A stretch of DNA of 64,000 nt. Origin: Urophycis tenuis. Lineage: Eukaryota > Chordata > Actinopteri > Gadiformes > Phycidae. Shown one piece after another: positions 1 through 13,441 of this stretch (the stretch's first letter is position 1; each line of letters begins with the position of its first letter). Both the position numbers and the translations under genes were made by a program. Under the pieces are notes generated by a model that saw nothing but the letters and a program-made list of their open reading frames with translations, had not been told where the DNA came from and did not search any database. Location: the NCBI GenBank assembly GCA_036785325.1, contig JAXIVH010000012.1, forward strand, positions 11,709,408 to 11,773,407, given 5' to 3'.

Positions 1-246
1 TTTTTTGGCTGAAAAGTAAAACACAAAAACTGTTTGTCAACTACTTTACCACTGAAGATAAGGTAGGTTGCTATGCATCTGTAGATGCACTAAGACACAC
101 CATCAGTGATGGAACCTGGGGTCATCAGGTGTTTCGGGTCTTTCAACATCATGCACCCTTACCCAGGCCACCCAGCGGGGACTGATCAAGTCCCGACTTG
201 TGTCTAAGTAGCATGTACCCACGGATCACCCCTCTTGATCCATCAC

Positions 247-333
247 CATCTAGAGGCCTTCTCAAGGCCTCTGGATGGTTGGAGATGGAGGCCCATCACA
301 TGGAGGCCCATCACAGAGGCAGCCTCTGTGATG
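247..333. repeat. Pair of adjacent near-perfect hairpins
   Basis: Two inverted repeats lie close together. At 247-277 the arms CATCTAGAGGCCTT and AAGGCCTCTGGATG pair with one mismatch around a 3-base loop. At 309-333 the arms CATCACAGAGGC and GCCTCTGTGATG pair perfectly over 12 bases around a single A. Between them a 15-base unit containing GGAGGCCCATCACA is tandemly doubled. This resembles the structured end of a degraded mobile element, but no family is recognised. Confidence 0.6.
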
Positions 334-1177
334 GTTTTGATGGCCTTTCTCTGGTGTAGAGAAGAACTTAACGTAAGCATGTAAGAACTTGACAATTTTC
401 ATGGTTGTCTGGTCTTTCGTGATGTTATCTACATTCCTCTGGCCACAATGTGTGTGGCGCCAGACATGGTATTAGTTTGGCCTGTTTAGACTATTTTGTC
501 ATGGTAATCGGGGCGATCATTTTATTTCCATTATGTTCCCAGTCATTTATGATCAAAATTAAAAATCATCAAGTCAATCCACCCAAAATGTCACCCAAAG
601 TTAATTGTCAATTTAACCTGTCACTCACTTGTGTATTGTTTTGGTTTGATGTGAAAATGAGCACATGACCTCACTAATAAAATCACCACAAGACTAGATG
701 CACATCAAGCTTTTGACTGCTAGCCAAAAGGGCCTACTCATTTAACTACATTACTGACTAATAAAAATGTATGGTTACATTTACAGTATGCTTTCGCCAG
801 AATTGTTAGGTAGGCTCTGCACAAATCTATTCAACATTAATAGAAGACAAGTTAAGTTAAAAAAGAGACTGAAACTTGGAGCTTTTTAAAACCAGCTAAA
901 TAGATTAATATAATCACTGTACATCATGTTAACACCTGCCTGTTTTTCTGTCTTTTTTTTCTGTTACCCATGCATCCTTCGCTGTACCTGCTGAATAGGT
1001 GAGTAATTCTCATTGTCTTTAAGAATTATAATTGCCAGTCCATTTGGCAACTCTATGAACTGCTTTGAAGGCAAAAAAAAAACATTAAAAAAACAAATTA
1101 ATATGTTCCCATGGATAAGCGCTGATGAAATTTATATCATATATCATGACACTGACAGCTTCAACAGTTAGACTCCA

Positions 1178-1207
1178 CACGTCAGGTACATTTATGCACC
1201 TGACGTG
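1178..1207. repeat. 10-bp perfect hairpin with TGACGT half-sites
   Basis: CACGTCAGGT (1178-1187) and ACCTGACGTG (1198-1207) are perfect reverse complements around a 10-base loop. Each arm contains a TGACGT core like the CREB/ATF half-site. Whether it binds any factor is unknown. Confidence 0.55.
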
Positions 1208-4200
1208 ATTTATACTTTTTTCTCACTTGTCACTTTTGTCAATTTGTCAGTTTTCTGTTGTAAAGTGAAAAAGTTGAATATGAATGTCTTTGCAGTGATT
1301 GAAGCTTGTCCATCTTCAAATACACCTTTGTATTTCAATACCTTGTTTTGTTTTTGCTGAGCCAAAAACACTGGCAAGATACAAGGCTATAGAAACTAAG
1401 TTGTTCAAGAATTGCTTCCTCTCTATGAAGCTTCACCAAGCTCCATAAAAGTGTCAGGAATGAATTATTTATTGCAAAAATCCAAAGTGTACTTTTGGGT
1501 AAGGTAACTAAAAAGGGTTTCAGAAAGCTTTTCAAATTTGTTATTAGCGATAGGGAAACCTCACCACGCCTTGATGACTGACGCAATTGTCAATTGTCAA
1601 TGCCAGCAATGGTCGCCCCAGCAAGCCTTTCATTGAAAGACAAAAGAGATAAGGGTCCAATTTACTCTACCTTTCACCACAAATCTGCAATTTTCACAAA
1701 GGTGAGATGCACTCAACCTTCTAACTTCTGGTGTTTGGCCTTCGATTTCAGCTACTGCCGGAACGTGTTGCAATTGACATACACTATTAAGAGCAATATT
1801 TAACAGCTGTTTCACATCCATTTGACCTTGGGCCAGACTTCTGTTAAAAGGATATCACCACATAGTGGATTGTGCTGGTATGAAACGATAGCTAGCTCCA
1901 TCGTAGGACAATTATCATTTCAAGGACTTCTCAAGGATCAACGTCACCATTCACTTTTCATCATCAGGGTTGTCTGATTACATGGCCTACATGCCACATT
2001 TCATCCCCCTGACACCATGCCATTCCATTTAATGGAAGCCAATGTTAAAAGTTTACAGGGGACGATGATTCGCTGTGTGCATGCAGATAATAAAGACCTT
2101 TTGCTGTGTCGCTAATGCTCATGCATACGGTGTAATGTTGGTGTCTGATGTATGGGTCATTCAGCCCTAGCCAAAATATGCTGCAAAGCTGCTATCCACA
2201 TGCACTCTGCCTGCTTGCTAGTATCGAGGACAATTTAGCAGACATACCTTTTCGTCTGGGTTAGTGCAGCCGCCCGATGTATCAACATTTGTTTTGCCCA
2301 TATCAGCACCATATACATGGTTTATTTTGGTCCTATATATGCCTGGGTCCTTGAACCAGACTCTGGTCCACATGCAGCATTTCCATTACGTAAACCACAC
2401 ATGGAATATGAGCCTCAGTGTTTCAAAAGAATATATTAATGTGTATTTGGCTATCAGAGCAACATCCATGCATGCGATAACACAAAATAGTTTTAGTGAA
2501 GGACCACGCGGTATCCTGTCTTGTTCCCATTTTGGCAGATGAGGATAATCACAATTGTTCTCACGTACTGAGAAATACAGGTTTGATTGTGAATATATGT
2601 ATATATTCTCAGTAGCCTGAAAATGTGCAGGAGAAGCAGTATAACCGGACTAAACAATCGTTGTGGAGTCTTGCTAGCAATCATCCTACGGACAGTGGAC
2701 AGACCCGTAGTTGAAGGTTCTTGTAAATGATTGTCATTTCATGAAATTCAATACAGTTTTGTCAGATGGGTCATAACCTAATGAAAGAGGCTTCTATCTT
2801 TTTATGACTGGACATTTTAATGACATTTCTTCCCTCTTTTTTTTCTTCTCAAGCCACTCAGGTGTCACTTATGCCGTGACTTATTTAGCTGTTGAAGGTG
2901 CTGTTTCAAGTTTGTTATGAGACATGGATTGCATTGGCTAGTAAAACATTAATGTAGTCTACATTTCAGCTCGGGCTGCCGTGACAGCTTTTCCAAGCAT
3001 TGGGACTGCTGCATGGTTGTACTTGAAGTGTTTCTTAAATAAATAACCCAAAAACCTGGAAAAGAAGTAAATGAATCTGCGATGATGCCGAGACGACGTC
3101 TCGAAGCCAGATCAACTGTCGCCGGGCACTCAATAAAATAAGTGTGTGCTAACATGCACAGACACAATAACCCAAATAAAAGTCATATCTCCACAGGGCA
3201 TGCTGGACACCTGGACACAATGCACACATGGGGTTGTCTGACAATCTTGTCTATCCTTGAGGAATGTTGTGTGCCAGCTGTCTACCAGCTCAGTGTCTCA
3301 CCAGCTCAGTGTTGCCACCGTCATCTCCCTCCAGAGGCAACAGTGTCACGATGATGCCATATATACTGTTGAGTTAAAGGGTGGCCCCGACTAGGTCCAT
3401 ATTTATGACATCTGCACTTTCCATTGAAAGCTCCAATAGGTGTTTTTGTATGGACAATCGGGCCACAGAGGCAGCAAACACAAATGATGAATAATGTATA
3501 ACTTTGCATGTTTGAAGAAGTATTAACTCATGCTTTAAAATGTCATAAGAGCAGTAGCTTGAACAAAAGCAGGTACTTACTTGCACATTGATTTATTTAA
3601 AAAATGCTTTGATGTCCCAAAATATTTGAATATTTGGCTCAAGGAGCCATGAGATGAAAGCAAATGGAGTGATTATATTTCTAATAACGTTGCAATGAAT
3701 AGCTATTGGAATTAACCCTGTTAGCTTATAATCAACTCAAGTTGATCTCAAATCTCAAGTAGAACACTAACTGCCCCATGACATTGATGACTTTCTTTCT
3801 TAATTAAAGTCGAGCTGGTTCAGAGTTTATACAACATTAACTATGCTGCACACTCCAATACTTGAGTTCAAGCTAAGATCAACTTGATATAACAACGTCA
3901 TAATCTTCCCGTACTACAGGTTTTGGAATATAATATTAATAAGGTCCATTGTGTAAAAACTCCAGGTCTTGTGTGGTAATGGTGGGTTTCCTACACTTCC
4001 AAGTATAACTAGTAACTACCGTATACCTAGCGTAACTACAGAGAGGAGCAGATTAATGAGATTTGTGAACTGTACCTGGTTATGGGTTTTCCTGAACAAA
4101 TTATTTAAAGTTGCCCATTGTGGACATCGGCCAACTTTAATACATTGTCCGCTTTAAAGTACATAACATCCTTGAAGTCAAACAATGAATAAACCAAACG

Positions 4201-6429
4201 TGGCCCTTCTTTGTGTCGGCTCGCTCGCAACATGCAAACCCTAAACGTGACCCAGCCACAATCAATTCAGAGAGTTGCTCTGAACATAATGTTCAGGGCA
4301 CTTAGACTCCCATTTAACTTCACTACATCCTCTAGTAAGTTTTACACTTGAGTCCATGTCTTCTCTTGTCAGGGCGAAACAAGTCGGAACTTACCGGTAC
4401 ACCAGACAGCAATAGGCATGCATGTGGATCCGCACGATGAAAACTTAATAGCCTTGCAAATCAGTTCAAGGGATTTAACAGGAAAGAGCCATCTCACATT
4501 ATCACATCATCATTCTTAAGAGTTCTCCCCGATGCAGCTAAACACAATAACACCACTGCAGCAGTTGTTAAAGAAGAGAAGAATTGGATTTGGACCATTG
4601 GATGACTCCCATTTCCCCCAGCCATTTTGGGTGTTAAATCGATAACCTGCAGATTCTGTTTTCTACCGGCTACCAAACCCAACTCCTCAAATGGATATTA
4701 AACGGTTTAGTGACCTCTTAGGGTTTCCTTCCAGATGACCATCCCATCAGTGTAGAGTTTCTCTTACTGTACTTGAACGAACATGTGCTGATGTGTTTGG
4801 TAGCCCATCACATCAAGGAAAAAGATAAAACTGTTGGCTGATTTAATCTCAGTGCTGCTTGGTCAGATTTACCAGGTTAGGTTGCGTTTTGAAAATCTCC
4901 CAAGAAGATTAAAAGTGCTCCGTCGGTACCCAGGATTGGGCTTGGAAGTTTTTGCTCATCATCTCTTTAATCGTTTTGCTATTCCCTTTTTTTTTTCTTT
5001 TTAAATCCCTCACTCTTAGCACAATTCTGCTAAGACCCATCTGCTTTCCACCTCTTAAATCCTCTTGGTTTGTGTGGACACAATAGAAGCACAGCCTCAC
5101 TTTACCTACCAGTGCATATGCAGTCATCTCCCACCATTGTTTACCTATCTTATTGCCTGGAATTGCATAGAGGAGGATGAATAGAGGGCCCATGACATGC
5201 AATTTGATTATTTTGCCAAGGTGTTTCTTGTCTTGTCTCGTAATGTCTAACAAGATCAGATGGTTGGCTATATAAGCATTACACATAGTACAAATACAGT
5301 GCAATACAAATAATGGGGTGACTCAGTAACACTAGAAGCTATTATCATTTATCAGTTGTGTGTAAGATTTTTATCACAATATATATACAGTAACCTCAAA
5401 TACATGCCTTCAGTTTTGTTTGAAGTGTGTTTTAGATGGGAAAGGGAAGTCAATGTGCTTAGAGCCTAAAGCATTTAATATTAAAGGCCCCTATAAGTAT
5501 TTCTGTAAGCTGTATTATATCATGGTTTGAACCTCACCGCAGAGACAACTTATGCAAGTTATTTCTGCCCCTGCATGGCTAATACAATTCTGTGTGATTT
5601 ATTAATTTAATTCATCAATACATTACTCAACAGTGAAAATTCTCACTAAACTACTGCTAATTGTACTTAAATTTATTTAAAAAATAACTGATTCTAAAAC
5701 CAAGCTTAAATATTCCTGTGGTCTGCCTTATTCTCTTTAACTTGAGTCTTATCTTTCGTTTGCTTTAACATCAACGTTGGAGAGGAATGAATAACAAAAA
5801 AGTATCTTTACTTGAGATGGGAGAAGTTAGGCTGATATTCCCCAGCTTGATCGAATATCACGTAACCTACTTAGGTACTGAGTTAATGTTGGACGACCAA
5901 TGCAGACACAGAACCCGGTTACCTCTTTATATCTGAGTCTGTTGCTTCTTTAAATTGGCGTCCTTGTCCTCCTGCTTGTCCACCATTTTGAGGGATGAGG
6001 GCTCTGCACAGCGTTGGTGCATATAGGTGCAACTAAAACGGGATCACAATTGAACGTAAACTCAATATATACATATACAGTATATTCATAGATACTCACT
6101 CCCTGATATCATGGGCTTTCCACAGAGCTACTTATCTCCAAAGTCAGCCTTCAATCTTGACAGTCAATATCTTACATGAAGGTTTGATATTTGCTGATTT
6201 TTTAGACCTGGGGACCAAGTCCGTCACAACAAGAGTTGTGAACTTACATATCCCACGGGATATGTAAAAAAAATGTAAAAAAAGCCTCAGGCCTGATTTA
6301 GCACAAAAACATTTCCATATTGCTTAAATTCTGTAGTTTATACTCACAGACTGGTAGCAACATAATTGTAAAATTTGTCTGCATAATAAATTAGTAATTA
6401 GGATTAATTTACTCCTAATTGGCCAGTGC

Positions 6430-6539
<110 letters not shown>

Positions 6540-6563
6540 CGGGGAAAACGTGATTGGGTTCCT

Positions 6564-6671
6564 CTTGCATATAAAACCACATTTTCAGTGGTGGATTTTT
6601 CATTGTGTGTGTGGAGAAATGTGGTGTGTTCTTGCATATAAAATCACGGTCTTCAACAGTGGATTTTCATT
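6564..6671. repeat. Imperfect tandem duplication, 67-bp period
   Basis: The segment starting CTTGCATATAAAA at 6564 and ending in TTTCATT recurs at 6631-6671 with a few substitutions. It directly follows the (TG)n array, and the spacer again contains a short GT run. The duplication may have arisen by slippage or unequal exchange at the microsatellite. Confidence 0.75.
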
Positions 6672-7243
6672 ATGCTCATTAAACCAGATAATTCAAAACA
6701 AATCAAACTCCCGGAAATGCATCCCCTTCTGAGATTGACACTTTAACATTTAAAACGCATTCAAACCAACACAACCACCTTGCCTGAACACGCATGTTTA
6801 AATCATGTTGCCGTGCATCTTTCCATCTGCATGCGTGCGTGTCCTTAAGAGCGTGAAATGACTTTAATATTTGTTTTGTGGCATTTGCCCTCCCTGAAGA
6901 GAGAGGCGACTTCAGATTGTGTTCCATTGTATTACGTCCTTCCTGGAACTCCTCTTAAAGAGCATGGCGTTCCCAGGCTGCATGTTAATGCCATCATTAT
7001 TGTAGCCTCTTTTTTGTGCTGATACCACTCTGACCTTCGGCGACGTTCTGTAGCTCATTTTTTTCCTCTGGGGGATAAAGGATCTGTAAGGGAATGGGAA
7101 AAAAAAAAGCAAAAAAAGAAAAACGCAACACATTTGGCGTCTCTGATTCAAAGTTGGCTTTTCTTGGGCCGAGGCTGCCCACTGGAATCTAATTTCTGCG
7201 GCTGCATAATGGTATTGTGATTAGAAAACAACCCATTTGATTC

Positions 7244-7270
7244 GGGGGGGGGGGGGGGGGGGGGGGGGGG
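7244..7270. repeat. G27 homopolymer
   Basis: A run of 27 G residues is followed by more G-rich sequence to 7280. It can form a G-quadruplex on the plus strand. Its exact length is probably unreliable in the assembly. Confidence 0.95.
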
Positions 7271-7280
7271 CGGAGGGGGC

Positions 7281-10200
7281 GTTGTTCTGTGGGATTCCAC
7301 TTCGGTTGGCAGGAAATAACAAGCTTTTAGAACAGGCAAGTCGACGCGGTCAGTTTCTGGTTAAGCAGTGGACTTGGGTCTGGAGTGAGAGGGTGTGTGG
7401 TTGTCATTGTACGTGATGCATTTCTTTAATCGCCCTAACCGACATTTAAAGACATTTCATTTAACCCAGGAAAACGGGATGAGGAAAAGCCGTTTCAAAC
7501 TTTCTTTCGATGAGGATGCAAGGATCAATTAATGGCTTGATTTGATTTCTTCATCCGCGGAAATCTGATGAAGAAAATCCCAACGCTGACCTTGTTTATT
7601 TTTATTTTTTTTCCCTCTTCCCCTTGGGCTTTGGAGTAAATCATTTTTGCGGTTTGAAAGCAAGTTTAATCTTCATAAAATGTGCTCCAAAATGAAAGAC
7701 TTTCAGTTAAAGCGTACTTCTCGCTCTGAGCAACACATCCTGATTAAAAGTAGAGCTTCGACCTCTAAACTCTGTCCTGAGACTGTCCTGTGTTGGGCCC
7801 CTGCGGATGGGCACCCCTCTTGGATTTGCACAGCCCCCCCCCCCTCCCCCCTCCACCCTTATTGAACGTGCATAAATCCAAGCACACAAATGATGGCGGT
7901 CTGTAATTCTCTCATGAGTCGAGTTTGACATGTCCACGGCGGACGCTGAATCACTCTCCAGTATTTTTAGCCTTCTCCAGAGCAACCTATTTCTATGCAG
8001 CCTGCAGTTTCCTGCCTGCAATGCAAAGTCTGCTTCAAATCTATCCCTGAGATTTCACTGCAGCTAATTTCTCCGGTAGACTGCGAATGTCTTAATATCT
8101 TCTGAGTCTCTCAAAGGAAACTAGGGGAATCTGTCTAAAGAAGGAACCAGAGATGTGTTTGAACTCCTCCAAGCCACACACAGAGAGCTATTTAGACGAT
8201 TGTTTATTCATTTAACTATTTAACTCCACAGCCCTCCGGAACTGCTTGTGCTTAGATTTTTTTGTGTATATTTAATTTTTGTATTTTACAAGTTTATTTT
8301 TTGCTGTCTTGTTGTGCTGCAACAGAGTCATTCCCCCATGGGGATAGTTCAACTATCTACCTCTCTACCTTTCTCTTATGAAAGAAGTTGCTGGTTGCCT
8401 ACGGAGTTTAAAGTATTGCTCTTCACCGACCTGTGATGGTGCTTGGACCCAATTATGTCCACACAGCCATGACGGTACACATTTCACCCCTGTTCAATGA
8501 ATATTAATACCATGCAACATTGCAGAAGTCACGTTTATGTCTTTTCATCTGTTATAATTAACATAATCACCTGTTAAAAAAAATAAATAAACAGCATGGG
8601 ACAATTATCCAATGCAGTGGTATGTTAACATGTTTATAATGTTAAAAATACTGTGTTTAAAAATAATATTTGATATTACGAAGAGGCACACAAGTTCATA
8701 TAACGAAATACGACTATGCTAATTATTTATGAATATTATTACCTTCAATTAAGTCATACATTCATGAACAAAGTCAAACCAGAACGTCAACATGTTTATG
8801 CGACAATGCCGTAGGAGTAGCAGATAACTCATGTGTGTGGGGTTCAGATGAGGTGATCCATGTTTTTCGAGCATTCATCACAAATTGTTTTTGCAATTAG
8901 CATCAGCATTAATTTGCCATCCTGGTCGCCATCATAACAGGCAATTAAAAAGAACCCATCAGTATTTTCATTTAATCTTCATTCGAATGCACAATTGACT
9001 ATCGGGAAGCCAATCACTAATAAGGAGAAAATATGCCTACACTTGACACCCTACATTGTTAGCTGCCTGGCTGGCCTACCCTCACACTGAGTGGCCAACA
9101 GTATCGCAAACCTAAATGTCCCACCTCACCAAAATGTTACAAACATTTAATTACACAGAATATGAAGGTCACTCACAGTAGCCTGAACCACTTTCAGGTA
9201 CAGGGTGAACGTGAAGGTTAAACTGCCTAATAGAACTGGACACCCTCCTTTCACCCGCAACGTTAAAATTCATTTAATAGCTGTATTTAACCTGCTATGT
9301 TACCTGTTTTGTGGGACTGTCTGGCTTTTTTATCGCGGGTGAATCACTTCTCGCCACGACATTTTGGCACAGAAAAAAATCTATTCTATTGTTGTCCTTT
9401 AATTTCAGCAATGTTCCGGAAGAGCCATTAAGAGACAGTGTCAATGTAGGGAACACAGTGTGTGCTCGGCTGTTGACGATTACGGCAATGCAACATAATG
9501 TACATCGATGTGATAGGAACAAACCAAAAAGCGAATGGAATGATCATGCATTTTATTGTCGATTCCGGTGAAAATCTGGAGTCAGAGCTCTGGCCGTGAT
9601 GTGTAATGGTGAGTCATTGCAATTGTCGAGTGTGGGTCTAAATGGTCAGGGTCAGAGTGTGTTGCCCTGGACGTTGATGGAGTCATGATTCCGTCAGAAG
9701 CCCAAAGCAATAAAAAAAAAAAGAAGGGGGCAGCATTACATTGATTAAAAGTTATAAATCTAGATTCATCTTCTTGGGTCTAATTGGGTGCTCTTCAGTT
9801 GTTAGCCTGCGTTACCCGCAGCGCCGCCCCTCAGTCCAGAGAGACCCGGTCGGTTCAGAAGAGCTGCACCATCACTGACATTCACATCACGAAATGCTAT
9901 GCAAAAAAAAAAAAAAAAAAAAAAAGAAAAAAAGAAGAAGTGTCACAACTGCTAATTGCGAGTTAGCTCGCTTGCCTTTCTCCACCCTGACCGTCTCGCT
10001 AAAGTTTCGGGGGCCCTTTTCTCTGCCTCCTGCCACTTACACGGCTCTAGACTCATTACATTCTTTGAAGATGTAAGAGCATATATTTCATTCAACCTTT
10101 GAGGGAGGTGAGGTGGGTGAGGGGGGGGGGTCCAGGTTTTTCCTTTGTTTTTTTTTATTTGACTGAAAGCGAACGTCGTGCGTTCACCGACCGCCGTCCA

Positions 10201-10353
10201 AACTGCATCAAACCGACGCAGACAGGTGACCTACTCAACCCAGCGCCCCAGGGGTGCTTCCATCATGTCGGGCCACGCCACCGCCATCTAATGTCATGTG
10301 AATATGGATCTCACCCATCTTGACATTTATAACGCTACCCAAACACTTAAAAA

Positions 10354-10357
<4 letters not shown>
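7281..10357. other. Presumed intron, mostly unique sequence
   Basis: No gene is recognisable. There is a C-rich stretch near 7831-7857, an A-run near 9903-9924 and otherwise fairly complex AT-rich sequence. The block at about 8880-9010, rich in ATTA and TAAT cores, looks like it could be a conserved noncoding element, but no comparison is available. Confidence 0.45.

Positions 10358-10391
<34 letters not shown>
10358..10391. repeat. (AT)n microsatellite
   Basis: About 17 AT units run into a T-run, immediately beside the end of the SINE-like copy that begins near 10440. Confidence 0.95.
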
Positions 10392-10399
<8 letters not shown>

Positions 10400-10439
10400 T
10401 ACTGGGACCTTATGGTCTTCATTTGCCATTCCCATGTTT

Positions 10440-10670
10440 TTTAGACATGGGAACGAAATTTGTTCTCTGCATTTGACCCATCCTATTGTACATAGGAGCA
10501 GTGGGCTGCTATGATCAGCGCCCGGGGAGCAAGTTGGGGTTCAGGGTTCAGTGTCTTGCTCAAGGACACTTCGACATGCAGGGATCAAGGGGATCGAACC
10601 GCCGACCCTATGGTTAGTGGACGACCCACTCTGTCCGTCCACTCTGCCCACTGAGCTACTGCCGCCCCCC
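10440..10670 (-). mobile_element. tRNA-derived SINE-like repeat, copy 1
   Basis: Read on the minus strand the element starts GGGGCGGCAGTAGCTCAGTG near 10670. It has a tRNA-type A box (TAGCTCAGTGG) and, about 55 bases later, a B box (GGTTCGATCCC), the internal RNA polymerase III promoter arrangement. The body runs through a segment containing GTCCTTGAGCAAGACACTGA to CAGAGAACAAATTTCGTTCC. The same head occurs at 31384 and nearly the whole element at 51703-51916, so it is an interspersed family. No family name is assigned because no library search was possible. Confidence 0.85.
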
Positions 10671-11434
10671 GCTGGGGGGATTCAGGCAACCTGACGACGC
10701 AAGGGACGGTTGATTTAGCGCATTCCCAAAGGTGCGCTAATGCCTAGTTAAGATATGCACAAATTTGACTTCGGAATGAGCACATGTCGAGCAACCCCCC
10801 CCCCCCCCAGAAATAATGGTGTTTTGGGGGGGGAGGATGTTACCCTGCGCAAAACAGCTGTCTGTGTTTTGCGGCGTTCAACTCCAAGACACAGTTGGCG
10901 GGGGCGCTCTTATTTTCCAGGGCGTTCAAAACTCTCGGCACGCGGCTCGCCACTCGAGAACGCTCGGGGATTCGGCTTCGTTGACTTTGTTTACCCGCAA
11001 GCTTTCGCTCCGCCTCCCCCCGCCACATCCGCTGCGGTGTAGCGGGTGTGTTTCTCCCGCGCTACACGTTAACTAAGAGACAGGGGCGGGAGGGGGGTTC
11101 AATGGCTCTGTACGCTAAAGAATGGTATATAGTGTGTGCTCCATGTGTCGTATGGGGTTTTTTCACAGATCCATCAATGGTGTTTGTTCTTCCGCGACAT
11201 CTGCAAGGTGTGTGTGTGCGTGCGTGTGTGTGTGTGTTTGAAGTGGGAGCGTGGCAGCCGTGATGTCACCGAGTCAACGTGGGAAGCTTTCAGGAGACAA
11301 ATGTGAATCTTATCACTGTTATTTTCATCAGTCAAAGTCGTCACACCTCACGTAGAAAGGAAAAGGATAAGAGAGAGAGAGAGGGAAAAGAGTGTTTGGT
11401 TGGTGTGTGTGTCGTGTGTCGTGTGTCGTGTGGT

Positions 11435-11474
<40 letters not shown>

Positions 11475-11792
11475 GGCAGGCGACGGCCTCTGGAAGGCAA
11501 CCCAAGCCATCCCTGTCTTAATGTTTGTCAGTGGGCCTGTGACGAGCAGCATCCCTTCAGATATAAAACCCAGCAGGCCACTGGGGAGGTGTAGGAACAG
11601 AGCCGGACCTTGTCACACTCCCTGTGTAGTGATAGACTTTAATCTGAGGCTGAGGAATCACCGTATGCCTGCCTGGTGGTTACATAATCACTTAACGGCA
11701 CTTCTCTTGTTGCACCTGCAACGCTTCACAGTCACGTGCGTGTGCGTGCGTTTGTGTGTGTGTGTGTGTGCGTGTGTGTGCGTGCGCGCGTG

Positions 11793-11837
<45 letters not shown>

Positions 11838-13241
11838 CTGTGTGTGTGTGTGTGCGTGTGTGCAATGCCTCACAGAGTGTACAGCGAAGGCCACCATAGT
11901 AAACATAACAAGATGCATATATATATATATATTTTTTGTATCCTATTACCAAATGTGAAGGATCTGAGGAAAAATGTCCAATATTGTCCATTATATATGG
12001 ACAAAATACCAGTTTCTTTTTATTGAACTAAATGTATGCACGAGCCTCACAAGTCTTATCTTTGGGGCTCCCGGTATCAAATAGCAAGCTCATTTGGGTG
12101 TAGATTTGGAGTCTGTGGAGTTCAGAATAGCAGGCACGGCGCCAGTGGGCACTATAAACACATCCTGGAACTCTATCGCTTTTCTCTTGTGTTGACTGAG
12201 TCTTTAGAATCAACTTGGCTTGACATAGTCTACAAAGGAATCAAGAGCTGGAGCTTATTAGCTATCTGGGTTATCATTAAAATGGAAACATTGTAAAAAT
12301 GAATTGAGTCCATCAGTGTTCTAAAGTGGACCAAATTGTGAATTATGAATGCAGGAATGAAAGTAAGAAAGATTAGCATGTAGAATAGTCGCTGGATATG
12401 CTAATGAACTGGTAGCAGCCTTTGCGTCGCACGCAACTCCTCATTTCGGCTCATTCTAGCGACGACAAAGGCTACAGGATGTGACGGGGGAAAAAAGATA
12501 TTTAAAGAAAAGGGGAAAAAAACGAAACGTTTACACGAGTCAAAATCCTACCACAGCGCTTACGATTGTGAATGGGAGAAAAGTCGCCATTTTGGCTCTG
12601 GGTGATACTTTTCCACTCGACGCTTTGGGGTTTTTGAGAGCCTGTGGCCTTGACAACCGCCGTCTGTCAGCCCGCGTGTTTATCTGCCGTGTTGATCTGA
12701 CGCCGTTGTCAACACCTTGCTGTAAAACACGATGAAACTGCCTTCTCATCCAGGTGCTATCAATGTCTGGAAGAGCCACAGAGAAACGAGAGCAGCAGCA
12801 TTAATAAGAAGGGGGCGGGGGAGAGGGGGGTGGGGGGGGGGGGGGGGGGGGACGACAAAATGGTGTCAAGAGTGCAGCTCCTCGGCTAGAATGTGATCCG
12901 ATCATCTCTTTATTGGATTCCTCACAAGTGGGAGCCTTGTAAACAGAGGAATGCAGCAGGTGCATGTGGGCTCCCTCTGATCCAGTGGCACTGCCGACTG
13001 CTGGTACCAGACCCTTCAGCCAGCGGGGTGTGGCATGGTGCTGGAGGTGAACCACCGACACCGGTCAAAACGTTTTCTCTGTAGAATCGTCTTTAAGTGG
13101 AATTGTTATTTTTGCGTAGTATGCCCCAGGGATGTGTCATGCAGAATTTTGTTATGTCCCTCAAATCTATTATGATCCAAAAGTGTGTGTGTTTTTTTTT
13201 TTTTTTAAATGACTATGCGTGCTTGAACTGTGAGCACAGCT
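10671..13241. other. Presumed intron with simple repeats
   Basis: No gene is seen. The stretch holds C/G runs (10795-10840), short GT tracts (11209-11240 and 11436-11473), the compound GT array at 11735-11866 and a G-rich tract at 12810-12851. The intervening sequence at 11900-12800 is unique and has only short, unconvincing open frames. Confidence 0.5.
11735..11866. repeat. Compound (GT)n/(GC)n microsatellite
   Basis: GT repeats are interrupted by GC, TT and TATA steps over about 130 bases. An open frame of 188 codons passes through this array and is low-complexity artefact. Confidence 0.95.
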
Positions 13242-13441
13242 NNNNNNNNNNNNNNNNNNNNNNNNNNNNNNNNNNNNNNNNNNNNNNNNNNNNNNNNNNN
13301 NNNNNNNNNNNNNNNNNNNNNNNNNNNNNNNNNNNNNNNNNNNNNNNNNNNNNNNNNNNNNNNNNNNNNNNNNNNNNNNNNNNNNNNNNNNNNNNNNNNN
13401 NNNNNNNNNNNNNNNNNNNNNNNNNNNNNNNNNNNNNNNNN
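13242..13441. other. Assembly gap of 200 N
   Basis: Exactly 200 unknown bases, the same length as the second gap at 41301. The uniform size suggests a placeholder, so the true missing length is unknown. It lies in the presumed intron upstream of the first visible exon. Confidence 0.99.

Noticed and set aside
4360..5304. Possible degraded coding (an acceptor-like CTTCTCTTGTCAG followed by about 50 open codons, and a 131-codon minus-strand frame)
   Set aside because: No family is recognised, stops follow soon after, and no matching partner exons are seen.
10440..10670. Genuine tRNA gene
   Set aside because: A and B boxes are present, but there is no complete cloverleaf or acceptor stem, and the same sequence recurs elsewhere. 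It is a tRNA-derived SINE.
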